A program made the position numbers and the translations under genes. The notes beneath the pieces are model-generated. The model was not told the origin of the DNA. It was given only the letters and a program-made list of their open reading frames with translations, and did no database searches. A stretch of DNA of 64,000 nucleotides. Source: Azospirillum sp. TSO35-2 (GTDB lineage: Bacteria > Pseudomonadota > Alphaproteobacteria > Azospirillales > Azospirillaceae). Shown in pieces: positions 10,337 through 18,747 of the stretch (position 1 is its first letter; every line of letters starts with the position of its first letter). The stretch covers positions 169,878 to 233,877 of the forward strand of contig NZ_LGRA01000013.1 of assembly GCF_003116095.1 (NCBI RefSeq). Reading direction: 5' to 3'.

Positions 10337-10612
10337 ATGGGACAGGCGATCACCGACAACCGGGACCAGAGCCGGTTCGAACTGGCCGTCGGCAACCAGA
10401 CGGTCTTCGCCGACTACCGCCGCAACGGGCGGACGCTGGTGATCTCCTACGTCGAGGCGCCGCCGTCGCTGCGCGGCACCGGGGCCGCCGGGCGGCTGAT
10501 GGAAGGGGTCATGGACGCGGCGCGCAGCGAAGGGCTGAAGGTGGTGCCGCTGTGCAGCTACGCCGCCCTGTGGATGCGGCGGAACAAGCAGCACGGCGAC
10601 CTGCTGGCCTGA
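10337..10612 (+). CDS. Small GNAT-like N-acetyltransferase (YjdJ/NATD1 type)
   Basis: A 91-residue protein of the compact GNAT-like family. It contains FADYRRNGRTLVISYVEAPPSLRG, GTGAAGRLMEGVMDAARSEG (acetyl-CoA loop) and VVPLCSYAALWMRRN. The final block (PLCSYAALWMRR) is typical of the family. The start at 10337 follows GATGAGGACGGA; earlier in-frame codons lack a ribosome site. Substrate unknown. It sits alone between the pseudouridine synthase and the glycan genes. Confidence 0.88.
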   Translation: MGQAITDNRDQSRFELAVGNQTVFADYRRNGRTLVISYVEAPPSLRGTGAAGRLMEGVMDAARSEGLKVVPLCSYAALWMRRNKQHGDLLA

Positions 10613-10701
10613 CGGCCCGGGCCGGCCGGGGCGCTGGACGTTGCTTTCCCGGCGGGAGTGCGGTTAAGTCCCCGCCGGTTTCCGCAGTCCGCGCAGAGTT
10701 C

Positions 10702-11970
10702 ATGGCCGTCACCGTCTCGCGTCCCACCGCCTCCACCCATGCACCGCGGGCTGCCGGCCCCGATGCGGCGTTGCGCCTGCTGTCGGGCGCCGCCGCCCTG
10801 GCCCTGGGGCCGCTGGCGGCGCTGGCCCCGCGCGGCCTGCCGATCTGGGCGATCGCCTTCACCCTGCTGGCGCTGGCCGGGCTGGCGCGCGGCCACGCGC
10901 TCGGCCGGCTGGCCCGGTCGCGGACGCCGATCCTGGTCGTCGTCGCCTTCCTGCTGGTGGCCCTGCTGTCCTGCCTGTGGAGCCCGTCCGACCGCGCGCT
11001 CGCCACCGTGGCGGAGATCGGCTACATCGCGCTCGGCGCGCTGGCCGGCGGCGCCTGGGTGGCGACGCTGCCGGCGGCCGACGCCCGGCGGCTGGCCGTC
11101 CTGTTCCTCGGCGGCGGGCTGGCCGGCGTCGCGGTGTTCGCGGTCGAGGCGGCGCTGGACTTCCCGCTGAACCGCTGGTGGAACGCCGTCCCCGACGACC
11201 ATCTGCCCAACCTGCTGAACGGCAACGTGCCGAAACGGACGGCGGCGCTGCTGTGCCTGCTGGTCTGGCCGGCGGCGCTGGCGGTCGACCGTTTCGGCCA
11301 CCGCCTGATCGCCCTGCTGGTGCCGGTGGGCTACGCCCTGGTCTGCCTGCCGCTGACCAGCCGGTCGGCGATGCTGGGCATCGCGGTCGGGCTGGTGACG
11401 CTGGCGGCGGCGCGGCGCTGCGCCCGCTGGACCCGCCGGGTGATCGGCGCCGTCGTCACCGCCGCCTTCCTGCTGGTGCTGCCGGGGGCGCTGCTGATCG
11501 CCGGACGGCTGGATCTGGACCACGCCCACTGGCTGTTCCGCTCCGCCCAGCACCGGGTCGAGATCTGGGGCCACGCGGCGACGCGCGCCCTGCAGACCCC
11601 GTGGTTCGGCCAGGGCATCGATTCCTCGCGCGCGCTGCCGCCGGAGGGCGCGGTGTCCGACTTCGCGCCGATCGGCGACAGCCTGTTGCCGCTGCACCCG
11701 CACAACGCCTTCCTTCAGGTCTGGCTGGAGACCGGCGCCGCCGGGGCGATGCTGGCGCTCGCCGCGATGCTGCTGCTGCTGGCCGGGACGGCGCGGTTGA
11801 GCCGGCACGACCAGCCCTTCGCGCTGGCGCTCTACGCCACCGCGCTGGCGATGGGCAGCACCGCCTACGGCATCTGGCAGGCGTGGTGGATGGCGGGATT
11901 CCTCGCCGCCGCGCTGATGCTGCGGCTGGCCACCCGCATCGCCGGACAGCCGGAGGGAGACCCGCGATGA
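10702..11970 (+). CDS. O-antigen ligase / Wzy-like membrane protein
   Basis: Polytopic inner-membrane protein of 422 residues, with roughly ten hydrophobic segments that are very rich in Ala and Leu. The large loop ends in a motif typical of the WaaL/Wzy_C superfamily: RSAQHRVEIWGHAATRALQTPWFGQGID, then LPLHPHNAFLQVWLETGAAG with the conserved HPHN. Such proteins ligate or polymerise undecaprenyl-linked glycan at the periplasmic face. The stop overlaps the start of the GT9 gene (ATGA), so the two are translationally coupled. Ligase and polymerase cannot be told apart here. Confidence 0.88.
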   Translation: MAVTVSRPTASTHAPRAAGPDAALRLLSGAAALALGPLAALAPRGLPIWAIAFTLLALAGLARGHALGRLARSRTPILVVVAFLLVALLSCLWSPSDRALATVAEIGYIALGALAGGAWVATLPAADARRLAVLFLGGGLAGVAVFAVEAALDFPLNRWWNAVPDDHLPNLLNGNVPKRTAALLCLLVWPAALAVDRFGHRLIALLVPVGYALVCLPLTSRSAMLGIAVGLVTLAAARRCARWTRRVIGAVVTAAFLLVLPGALLIAGRLDLDHAHWLFRSAQHRVEIWGHAATRALQTPWFGQGIDSSRALPPEGAVSDFAPIGDSLLPLHPHNAFLQVWLETGAAGAMLALAAMLLLLAGTARLSRHDQPFALALYATALAMGSTAYGIWQAWWMAGFLAAALMLRLATRIAGQPEGDPR

Positions 11971-12902
11971 GCAAGCGTCCGCTCCGCATCCTGGTCATCA
12001 AGCTGGGCGCCTTCGGCGACTTCTTCCTGGCCCAGACCGCTTTCGCCGCGATCCGCCGCCACCATGCCGGCGACCGGCTGACCCTGCTGACCCTGCCCTC
12101 GCTGGCGCCGCTCGCCCGGATGAGCGGCCTGTTCGACGAGGTGCTGGAGGACCCGCGCGAGCGCTCGCTCGCCGCCTATCTGGCGATCCGCCGGACGCTG
12201 CGCGCCCACCGGTTCGACCGCGTCTATGACCTCCAGGCGCAGACGCGCACCGACCTGTACCACCGGCTGCTGTTCCCCGGACCCTGGCCGGAATGGTCGG
12301 GCACCGCGCACGGCGCCTCGCACCCCGACCGCTACGAGGGGCGGCGCAAGGTGCCGGTGCGCGAGCGCTACGTCCGCCAACTGGCGCCCTTCGGCATCGT
12401 CCTGGACGAGACGCCGGACCTGTCCTGGCTGGACGCCGACATCGGGCGCTTCGGCCTGGACGGCCCCTTCGCGCTGCTGGTGCCGGGCTCCTCCCCCGGC
12501 CGCCCGGACAAGCGCTGGCCGGTCAGCCGCTACGCCGAGCTGGCGGCGGCGCTGACCGGGCGCGGGGTCACGCCGGTGGTGATCGGCACCGCGATCGAAC
12601 GCGACCTCGCCCGCGCGGTGGTGGAGTTCTGCCCGCAGGCGGTCGACCTGACCGACCGCACCAGCGTACCGGAGCTGGGCGGGCTGGCGCGGCGGGCCTG
12701 GGGCGCCGTCGGCAACGACACCGGCCCGACCCACCTGATCGCGGCGGTCGGCTGCCCGACGGTGGTGGTCTTCTCCGACGCGTCGAACCCGATCCACAGC
12801 ACCGGCCCGCGCGCCCTGATCCACCACCGCCCCGACTTCGCCGCGATGGACAGCGCCGGCGTGCTCGACGCGCTCGACGGGATACGCGGCAAGGCGTCTT
12901 GA
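11967..12902 (+). CDS. Glycosyltransferase family 9 (heptosyltransferase-like)
   Basis: Cytoplasmic, membrane-associated glycosyltransferase of 311 residues. The N-terminus ILVIKLGAFGDFFLAQTAF is characteristic of ADP-heptose:LPS heptosyltransferases. The C-terminal domain has LLVPGSSPGRPDKRWPVSRYAEL and the nucleotide-sugar motif GNDTGPTHLIAAVGCPTVVVF. It starts inside the stop of the O-antigen ligase-like gene, so both probably act in lipopolysaccharide core or O-chain assembly. The transferred sugar is not determinable. Confidence 0.92.
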   Translation: MSKRPLRILVIKLGAFGDFFLAQTAFAAIRRHHAGDRLTLLTLPSLAPLARMSGLFDEVLEDPRERSLAAYLAIRRTLRAHRFDRVYDLQAQTRTDLYHRLLFPGPWPEWSGTAHGASHPDRYEGRRKVPVRERYVRQLAPFGIVLDETPDLSWLDADIGRFGLDGPFALLVPGSSPGRPDKRWPVSRYAELAAALTGRGVTPVVIGTAIERDLARAVVEFCPQAVDLTDRTSVPELGGLARRAWGAVGNDTGPTHLIAAVGCPTVVVFSDASNPIHSTGPRALIHHRPDFAAMDSAGVLDALDGIRGKAS

Positions 12903-12940
12903 TACCATCGAGCGCAAGTTCTGACTGACGCTCGACGGCA

Positions 12941-13015
12941 AGGGCCGCGACTGCGGCCCCGCAGGCCCATGCCTGCGAAGGCAAGCGGCCGGACGGCCGC
13001 GCCCGCCGTTTGAGG
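12941..13015 (+). repeat. Triple-hairpin repeat element, copy A
   Basis: A 75-base element starting 38 bases after the GT9 stop codon. Three tandem hairpins with four-base loops are visible: GGGCCGC-GACT-GCGGCCC (12942-12959), CGCAGGC-CCAT-GCCTGCG (12960-12977) and GCGGCC-GGAC-GGCCGC (12985-13000). Copy B at 58951-59025 has the same layout and compensatory base changes in its stems. Function unknown: it could be a REP/BIME-type element or a structured 3' UTR. Confidence 0.7.
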
Positions 13016-13016
13016 G

Positions 13017-13052
13017 CGTGCGTAAAGCCTGATATGTCAGGCTTTACGCACG
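13017..13052. terminator. Strong bidirectional terminator hairpin
   Basis: A perfect 16-bp stem, CGTGCGTAAAGCCTGA paired with TCAGGCTTTACGCACG around the loop TATG. It lies between the convergent GT9 (ends 12902) and GT39 (ends 13059) genes, directly after the triple-hairpin repeat. There is no long T-run, but the stem works on both strands. Confidence 0.7.
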
Positions 13053-13058
13053 ACGGTA

Positions 13059-14687
13059 TTAACGGCAGAACGGGAAGGGCGCCACCTTCGGCATGTAGAT
13101 CGGGATCCAGTCGCAATGGGTCACCGGGTTGGGCAGCCGGCGGCTCTCGACGACCGGCCAGGCGTGGGCGGCGACCACCACCAGCGCGACGCCGGCCAGG
13201 ATCCAGCGGCGCGGCCGCGGCCGGTCGAGCAGGCCCGGCAGCCGCGTCAGCACCCAGGCGGCCGACAGCACCGCCAGCGGGTCGGTGTAGGCGGCGTAGG
13301 CGCGCTGGAAGCCGCGCAGCGAGAACAGCGCCTCCAGCCCCCAGGCCACCAGCAGCAGGAACAGCGCCTGGACCGCCGCCAACCGCTGGCCGCGGCGCCA
13401 CAGCACCACCGAGCCGGCGATGGCGAACCACTCGACGATGATGGTCTGCGGGATGTTGTCGGGGTGCAGGACGATGGTGCGGATCGCCAGCGTGCGGCCG
13501 ATCCCCGCCAGCAGCAGCGCCAGCGTCCCCTCCCCCACCACCTGCCCCTGGCCCTGGAGTTCGGCGCCGTGGCGCCAGGAGGTGAAGACGAACATGTGCT
13601 CGACGAAGTTCGCCACGGCGATGGCGTTCTGCTCGTTCCAGCGAAGGTCGAGCGCCAGCAGCCCGAGCGACAGACCGAGCAGCACCGCCGCCGCCCCGGC
13701 CACCGCCCGCAGCGGCGGCACCCGGTGCACCCCGGCATGGACCAGGATGCCGAGCAGCACCCAGCCGGCGACGATCCCCTGATAGCCGCCGCCCGACAGC
13801 CCGCCGCCGACCGGGGTGTAGGGGTAGACGGCGCGGCCCCAGCCGGCCAACCCCGCCGCGACCAGCCCGAAGGCCGGCACCGCCGCGGCGACCGCCAGCC
13901 CGACCAGCACCGCCGCCGTGGCCCCCGTCTTGCCTTGTAGGCCGGTCCGGTCCTCACCGGTGCGGCCGAACAGGATCGCCGCCACCGGGATGCCCATCGC
14001 CAGGAACACCGCCTGCACCTTGGTCACCATGGCGAGCCCGACCAGCAGCCCGGCGAGCGCCAGTTGCAGGACCGACCGGCCGCCGCAGCCCCGGCCCGGC
14101 AACGGGCGCACCGCCTGCAGGACCAGCAGCAGCGCCGTGACGACGAAACCGGCCGACAGCAGGTCGGTGCGCATCTGCCGGCCCTGCGCCGTCAGCCCGA
14201 CGCCGAAGGCCAGGACGATGCCGGCCAGCAGCGCCACCCGGCGGTCGCCGGTCAGGCCGCGCAGCAGCGTGGCGTAGGTGACGGCGAAGGCGGCGGTCAG
14301 CAGGATCGACAGCGCGCGGCCCGCCTCGACCAGCGCCTGCCACGCCGCCGCGGTCGCCGCCGGATCGGCGCCGGGCGGCAGCGCCGACAGGGTGGCGACC
14401 GGCAGCAGGCCGAGGCCGTGCAGCAGCCGGTACCAGACGTCGATCACCAGGAAATAGCCGTAGCCGGGATGGTCGAAATACTCCTGCGGCAGCCCGTCGC
14501 CGAACAGCAGCCCGTGATAGGCCAGCACCAGATCCTGGTCGGCGTGCATCCAGTAGGGCAGCCGGAAACCAACGAGCAGCACCGACAGCGCCATCGCCGC
14601 CGCCAGCCCCAGGCACAACGCCCACCAGGGCGCCGCCGCGACACGGTCGAGGAGGGAGGGGCGGGCGGTGCGGAGGTCGGGTGTCAT
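13059..14687 (-). CDS. Family 39-type membrane glycosyltransferase
   Basis: Inner-membrane protein of 542 residues with about ten or more hydrophobic segments. The first periplasmic loop contains the acidic pair in YWMHADQDLVLAYHGLLFGDG followed by YFDHPGYGYFLVIDVWYR. This is the layout of GT39/ArnT-like (GT-C fold) transferases that take sugar from a polyprenyl-phosphate donor. The frame stays open far upstream, but ATG 14687 gives a normal N-terminus. It faces the GT9 gene across a strong hairpin and probably decorates surface glycan or protein. Acceptor unknown. Confidence 0.85.
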   Translation of the reverse strand: MTPDLRTARPSLLDRVAAAPWWALCLGLAAAMALSVLLVGFRLPYWMHADQDLVLAYHGLLFGDGLPQEYFDHPGYGYFLVIDVWYRLLHGLGLLPVATLSALPPGADPAATAAAWQALVEAGRALSILLTAAFAVTYATLLRGLTGDRRVALLAGIVLAFGVGLTAQGRQMRTDLLSAGFVVTALLLVLQAVRPLPGRGCGGRSVLQLALAGLLVGLAMVTKVQAVFLAMGIPVAAILFGRTGEDRTGLQGKTGATAAVLVGLAVAAAVPAFGLVAAGLAGWGRAVYPYTPVGGGLSGGGYQGIVAGWVLLGILVHAGVHRVPPLRAVAGAAAVLLGLSLGLLALDLRWNEQNAIAVANFVEHMFVFTSWRHGAELQGQGQVVGEGTLALLLAGIGRTLAIRTIVLHPDNIPQTIIVEWFAIAGSVVLWRRGQRLAAVQALFLLLVAWGLEALFSLRGFQRAYAAYTDPLAVLSAAWVLTRLPGLLDRPRPRRWILAGVALVVVAAHAWPVVESRRLPNPVTHCDWIPIYMPKVAPFPFCR

Positions 14688-14921
14688 GGCGGGCGTGCGG
14701 TCCAGTGTCGCTGGCCGGTTCGGACCGGCCGCGCCTTGTGGCACGGAATCCGCCGGTTGGGAACCATGTCCAGCGCCCCCTGTTGCACGCTCATCACAGG
14801 GTGGACGCGTGCGCGTGCGCCCCTTTCGGGGTGCCTCGCAGGAGTGGCTTTGCAACACCGGCGGGGGACTGCCACAAAATACGGTATGGCAGACCAATTG
14901 GGCAGACGAACGGGGGACCCG

Positions 14922-15413
14922 ATGGCCGACACCGATGATATCCAGGAGCGTATCCGACGCCGCGCCCACGAACTGTGGGAGCGCGAAGGGCATCCGCATG
15001 GCCGCGAGAGCGAGCATTGGGCCCAGGCCGAGGCGGAAATCCGCGGCGCCGGCGTGCCGGAACCGGCCGAGAAGGTGGCCGGCTCGCGCCGCAAGGCCAC
15101 CGCCAAGACGGCCCCGGACAAGGCGGGCGCCGAAAAGGCGGGCCCGGGCAAGACGACCGGCAAGACCACCCGCGCCGCCGCCGAATCCCTGTCGGAGGTC
15201 GACAAGGCCGCGCCGCCCTCCACCCGCAAGGGCGGCAGCAAGGCCGAAAGCACGAAGACCGAAAGCGTGAAGGCGGAGCGCGGCAAGGCCGAAACCGCCC
15301 AGACCGGCAAGACCACCGGCAAATCGACCGGCAAGACCGCTGAAAAGGCCCCGGCGGCGAAGCCCGCCCGCGGCTCGAAGAAGGACAGCGGCAAGAGCGC
15401 CTCGGCCGGCTGA
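14922..15413 (+). CDS. DUF2934 protein with Lys/Ala-rich tail
   Basis: 163 residues. The first 45 hold the DUF2934 motif, IQERIRRRAHELWEREGHPHG then ESEHWAQAEAEI. The remaining 115 or so residues are a low-complexity tail rich in Lys, Ala, Thr and Gly with recurring KTTGK and KAE units, similar in composition to histone H1-like or nucleoid-binding tails. The start at 14922 follows GGGGGACCCG; another ATG at 14886 has no ribosome site. DUF2934 has no known function. DNA binding by the tail is speculation from composition. Confidence 0.8.
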   Translation: MADTDDIQERIRRRAHELWEREGHPHGRESEHWAQAEAEIRGAGVPEPAEKVAGSRRKATAKTAPDKAGAEKAGPGKTTGKTTRAAAESLSEVDKAAPPSTRKGGSKAESTKTESVKAERGKAETAQTGKTTGKSTGKTAEKAPAAKPARGSKKDSGKSASAG

Positions 15414-15504
15414 CCACACCCGGCGGCGAGGCCGCGGCGACGGAACCGTCCAGCTTCCCGAACGGTTGTCTGACCACACTGACAACCGACCGGAGGACCG
15501 ACCG

Positions 15505-15849
15505 ATGACCGCCTCGCCGTCGATGGACGACTGCATCCGAAACTGCACCGACTGCCACGCCGTCTGCCTGGCGACCGTTGCCCATTGCCTGACCAAGGGT
15601 GGGCAGCACGCCGAGGCCGGGCACATCCGCCTGCTGCTGGACTGCGTCGACATCTGCCGCACCAGCGCCGACTTCATGATCCGCGGCTCGCGCTTCCATC
15701 ACCGGACCTGCGGCGCCTGCGCGGAGATCTGCGCGGCCTGTGCCGACGGCTGCGACCGCATGGCCGACGACCCGATGATGAAGCGCTGCGCCGAAACCTG
15801 CCGCCGCTGCGCCGAAAGCTGCCGGGCGATGTCGACCGCAGCGGCCTGA
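15505..15849 (+). CDS. Cys-rich four-helix-bundle copper-binding protein (DUF326/Csp-like)
   Basis: A 114-residue protein with 16 cysteines, mostly spaced CxxxC or CxxC along predicted helices: DDCIRNCTDCHAVC, CVDIC, CGACAEICAACADGC and CAETCRRCAESC. This matches the DUF326 / copper storage protein (Csp) family, four-helix bundles that hold many Cu(I) ions through thiolates. No signal peptide is present, so a cytosolic Csp3-like role is likely. CGGAGG precedes the start with good spacing. The neighbouring efflux operon is on the other strand and no other copper gene is near. Confidence 0.88.
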   Translation: MTASPSMDDCIRNCTDCHAVCLATVAHCLTKGGQHAEAGHIRLLLDCVDICRTSADFMIRGSRFHHRTCGACAEICAACADGCDRMADDPMMKRCAETCRRCAESCRAMSTAAA

Positions 15850-15872
15850 CCTTTGCGACAGGGCCGCCCCGC

Positions 15873-17414
15873 CTACTCCATCACCGCCGCGTCCGCCGCC
15901 GCCGCGCCCGCTTTCGGCCGGCGGAGCAGCAGCAGCATCGGGATGACCAGCAGCGCGACGTACATCATCAGCTTGAAGTCGTCGATGTAGGCGATCATCG
16001 CCGCCTGCTGGGTGACCTGGGCGTTCAGCATCGCCAGCGCCGCCGGCGACGCCACCGCCTGTTCGCTCAGCGTCGACGAGAAGGGCGTGAGGTGCGCGGC
16101 CAGATCGGCGTGGTTGATCTGGGTGTTCTGCGACAGCAGCGTCATCACCACCGAGATGCCGACGCTGCTGCCCAGGTTGCGGACCAGGCTGAACAGGCTG
16201 GCGGCGTCGGTGCGAAAGCGCGGTTCCAACGTCGCGAAGGCGATGGTGCTGAGCGGCACGAAGACGAGGCCGAGGCCCAGCCCCTGCACCACGCCGCTGA
16301 TGATGATCGGGCTGCGGTCCATCACGATGGTGAAGCCGGTCATGGCCCACAGCGACCAGCTGGTCAGCAGGATGCCGGCCAGGATCAGCAGCCGCGCGTC
16401 GATCCTTCGCACCAGCCGCCCGACCACCAGCATCGAGATCATCGTGCCGACGCCGCGCGGCGCCAGCACCAGGCCGGTGGTGACCGTCGGATAGCCCAGC
16501 AGATTCTGCAGCATCGGCGGCAGCAGCGCCATGGTCGCCAGCAGGATCACGCCGATCACGAAGATCAGGATCAGCCCGGCGATGAAGTTGCGGTCGCGCA
16601 GCAGATGCGGGTCGATGAAGGGCTCGGTCCGGCTGTTGCCATGGGCGGTGGCGATGTGAATGGCGAAGATCCAGAAGGCGCAGGCGGCCAGCGCCGTCTC
16701 GACCCAGATCTCGGTCGCGCCGAACCAGTCGAGCTGCTCGCCGCGGTCCAGCAGCATCTGGAAGGCGCCGACCGCCAGGCCCAGCATGGCAAAGCCGAAG
16801 ACATCGAACGAGCGCTGGCGGCCCTTGGTTTCGTGCAGGAACACCAGCATGCCGAAGAAGGCCAGAAGCCCGACCGGCAGGTTGATGTAGAAGACCCAGC
16901 GCCAACTGAAGCTGTCGGTCAGCCAGCCGCCCAGCGTCGGCCCGGCGATCGGCCCCACCATGATGCCGGCGCCCCACATCGCCATCGCCTGCCCGTGCCG
17001 CTCCTTCGGGTTGATGTCGAGCAGCACCGACTGCGACAGCGGCACCAGCGCCGCACCAAAGATGCCCTGGACCAGCCGGAAGGCCACCATCTCCGTCAGG
17101 CTGCCGGCCAGCCCGCACAGCACCGACGCCGCGGTGAAGCCGGCGACCGCGATCAGGAACAGCCGCTTGCGCCCGAACCGGTCGGCCAGCCAGCCGGTGG
17201 CCGGCGTGGCGATGGCCGCGGCGACGATGTAGGAGGTCAGCACCCAGGTGATGGTGTCCTGCGCCGCCCCCAGGCTGCCCTGCATGCTGGGCAGCGCGAC
17301 GTTGGCGATGGTGGTGTCCAGCACCTGCATGATGGTGGCGAGCATGATCGACACGGTGATCATGCCGCGGTGCTTCACCTCATGCGGGGCGGCGGAGGAT
17401 TGGGTGGCGGCCAT
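15873..17414 (-). CDS. DHA2-family MFS drug exporter (EmrB-like)
   Basis: Proton-coupled multidrug efflux permease of 513 residues with about 14 membrane segments. Visible motifs are GWLADRFGRKRLFLIAVAGF (motif A), LVQGIFGAALVPLSQSVLLDI (motif B) and GPTLGGWLTDSFSWRWVFYI (motif C). It is the third gene of marR-hlyD-emrB. The partner membrane-fusion gene lies upstream, with a 156-base gap that contains a cruciform repeat. The start at 17414 gives MAATQSSAAPHEVK; an upstream in-frame start at 17465 lies inside the repeat and is unlikely. Substrates unknown. Confidence 0.94.
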   Translation of the reverse strand: MAATQSSAAPHEVKHRGMITVSIMLATIMQVLDTTIANVALPSMQGSLGAAQDTITWVLTSYIVAAAIATPATGWLADRFGRKRLFLIAVAGFTAASVLCGLAGSLTEMVAFRLVQGIFGAALVPLSQSVLLDINPKERHGQAMAMWGAGIMVGPIAGPTLGGWLTDSFSWRWVFYINLPVGLLAFFGMLVFLHETKGRQRSFDVFGFAMLGLAVGAFQMLLDRGEQLDWFGATEIWVETALAACAFWIFAIHIATAHGNSRTEPFIDPHLLRDRNFIAGLILIFVIGVILLATMALLPPMLQNLLGYPTVTTGLVLAPRGVGTMISMLVVGRLVRRIDARLLILAGILLTSWSLWAMTGFTIVMDRSPIIISGVVQGLGLGLVFVPLSTIAFATLEPRFRTDAASLFSLVRNLGSSVGISVVMTLLSQNTQINHADLAAHLTPFSSTLSEQAVASPAALAMLNAQVTQQAAMIAYIDDFKLMMYVALLVIPMLLLLRRPKAGAAAADAAVME

Positions 17415-17453
17415 GGGAGTGCCTGCGGCTGATGGGAAACGTGATTGCCCGAT

Positions 17454-17563
17454 GCCCCTCCCCAACCCTCCCCGGCTTGTCAGCGGGAGAGGGAGTAAGT
17501 GCTTGATTGGGAGAGTGGCGGCAGTCCCCTCCCCCGCCCAGCGGGGGAGGGTTATGGTGGGGG
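17454..17563. repeat. GC-rich cruciform repeat, copy A
   Basis: The outer arms GCCCCTCCCCAACCCTCCCC (17454-17473) and GCGGGGGAGGGTTATGGTGG (starting 17541) are largely complementary. The inner part contains GCGGGAGAGGGA and GCAGTCCCCTCCCCCGCC. The same arrangement occurs at 48394-48493. It lies in the 156-base gap between the hlyD-like and emrB-like genes, within the operon. Confidence 0.7.
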
Positions 17564-17570
17564 TCGAGCT

Positions 17571-18698
17571 TTACCGGATCGCCGCCAGCGCGCTGCCGAT
17601 CACCCCCGGCAGCGGCCGGGCGTAGTGGGTGTCGACCTCGACGTCGGCGCTCAGGCCGGTGCGCAGCGGCACCGCCGCGTTGCCATCGACCGGCTCGTTG
17701 CCGTCGATGCGCAGGCGGACCGGCACGCGCTGCACCACCTTCACCCAATTGCCGGTGGCGTTCTGGGCGGGCAGCACCGAGAACTCCGACCCGGTGCCGG
17801 CGCCGATGCTCTCGACATGGGCGGTCAGGGTGCGGCCGGAATAGGCGTCGACCACCACGGTGGCGGTCTGGCCGACCGCCATGTGGGTCAGGTCGGTCTC
17901 CTTGAAGTTGGCTTCGACCCAGCTCGCCCCGTTCATGACGACGCTGACCGCCGACAGGCCGACCGGCATGTACTGGCCGACCAGCAGCCGCTCGGTCTGG
18001 CTGACGACGCCGTCGGCCGGCGCCCGCACCACCGTGTGGTCCAGGTCGCGCTGCGCCGTCGCCGTCTTCGCCAGCGCCTCCAGCACCGTCGGGTGGCGGT
18101 CGGTGGGGACTTCGGGGTCGCCGCCCAGCGCGGCGCGGGCGCTGACCACCGCCTGCTTGGCGGTGTTCAGGTCCTGCTGCGCCGCCATCAGGTCGTGGCG
18201 GACGGAATCGTAGGTCGCCCGCGCGGCGACGCCGGTCTTCAGCAGATCCTGCTGGCGCTGGAACTCGCGCTGCTCGAAGGCGACCTTCTCCTCGGCGGCG
18301 GCCTGCTTGGCCAGCTCCTCGCCCAGGTCGGCGCGCAGCTGCTCCACCTTCAGCCGGGCCGAGGCGAGCGCGGCCTCGGCCTGCTGCAGGGCCAGCCGGT
18401 AGGGCTCGTCGTCGATGCGGAACAGCACGGCGCCGCGCGACACCGGCTGGTTCTCGCGCACCGCCACCTCGACGATGCGGCCGGAGACGTCGGGGCTGAT
18501 CGTCACCTTGTCCTGCTGGACATAGGCGTTGTCGGTCGAGACGAAGCGGCCCCCCACCACATACTCGTAGCCGCCGCCGACGGCGACCAGCAGCGGCAGG
18601 GCGGCCATCAGCAGGTAACGCCGCCAGCGCGACCGCCGGGCGGGTTTCGCAGGAACGGTGGGGCGGGTGTCGGTATCGCGGTCGGTCACGGCGGTCAT
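17571..18698 (-). CDS. HlyD/EmrA-family membrane fusion protein
   Basis: Periplasmic adaptor of 375 residues that links the MFS pump to an outer-membrane channel. An N-terminal membrane anchor (YLLMAALPLLVAVGGGYEYVV) is followed by RFVSTDNAYVQQDKVTISPD, the typical first beta strand of EmrA. The lipoyl/coiled-coil region is about residues 80-210 and includes RAPADGVVSQ. A beta-barrel segment with GASWVEANFKETDLTHM comes next. The marR gene ends 49 bases upstream and the pump gene lies downstream. The start at 18698 was preferred over an unconserved 36-residue extension. Confidence 0.94.
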   Translation of the reverse strand: MTAVTDRDTDTRPTVPAKPARRSRWRRYLLMAALPLLVAVGGGYEYVVGGRFVSTDNAYVQQDKVTISPDVSGRIVEVAVRENQPVSRGAVLFRIDDEPYRLALQQAEAALASARLKVEQLRADLGEELAKQAAAEEKVAFEQREFQRQQDLLKTGVAARATYDSVRHDLMAAQQDLNTAKQAVVSARAALGGDPEVPTDRHPTVLEALAKTATAQRDLDHTVVRAPADGVVSQTERLLVGQYMPVGLSAVSVVMNGASWVEANFKETDLTHMAVGQTATVVVDAYSGRTLTAHVESIGAGTGSEFSVLPAQNATGNWVKVVQRVPVRLRIDGNEPVDGNAAVPLRTGLSADVEVDTHYARPLPGVIGSALAAIR

Positions 18699-18747
18699 CG
18701 GGGTCGGTCCCAAGCGGAAGAACGGTGCGGGTTCAGGAAAGGCGGCC

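Noticed and set aside
13059..15677. One 872-residue minus-strand open frame covering the GT39 gene and 1 kb beyond
   Set aside because: Only the part from 14687 downwards has membrane-protein character; the rest is antisense to the DUF2934 and copper-protein genes and is low complexity.
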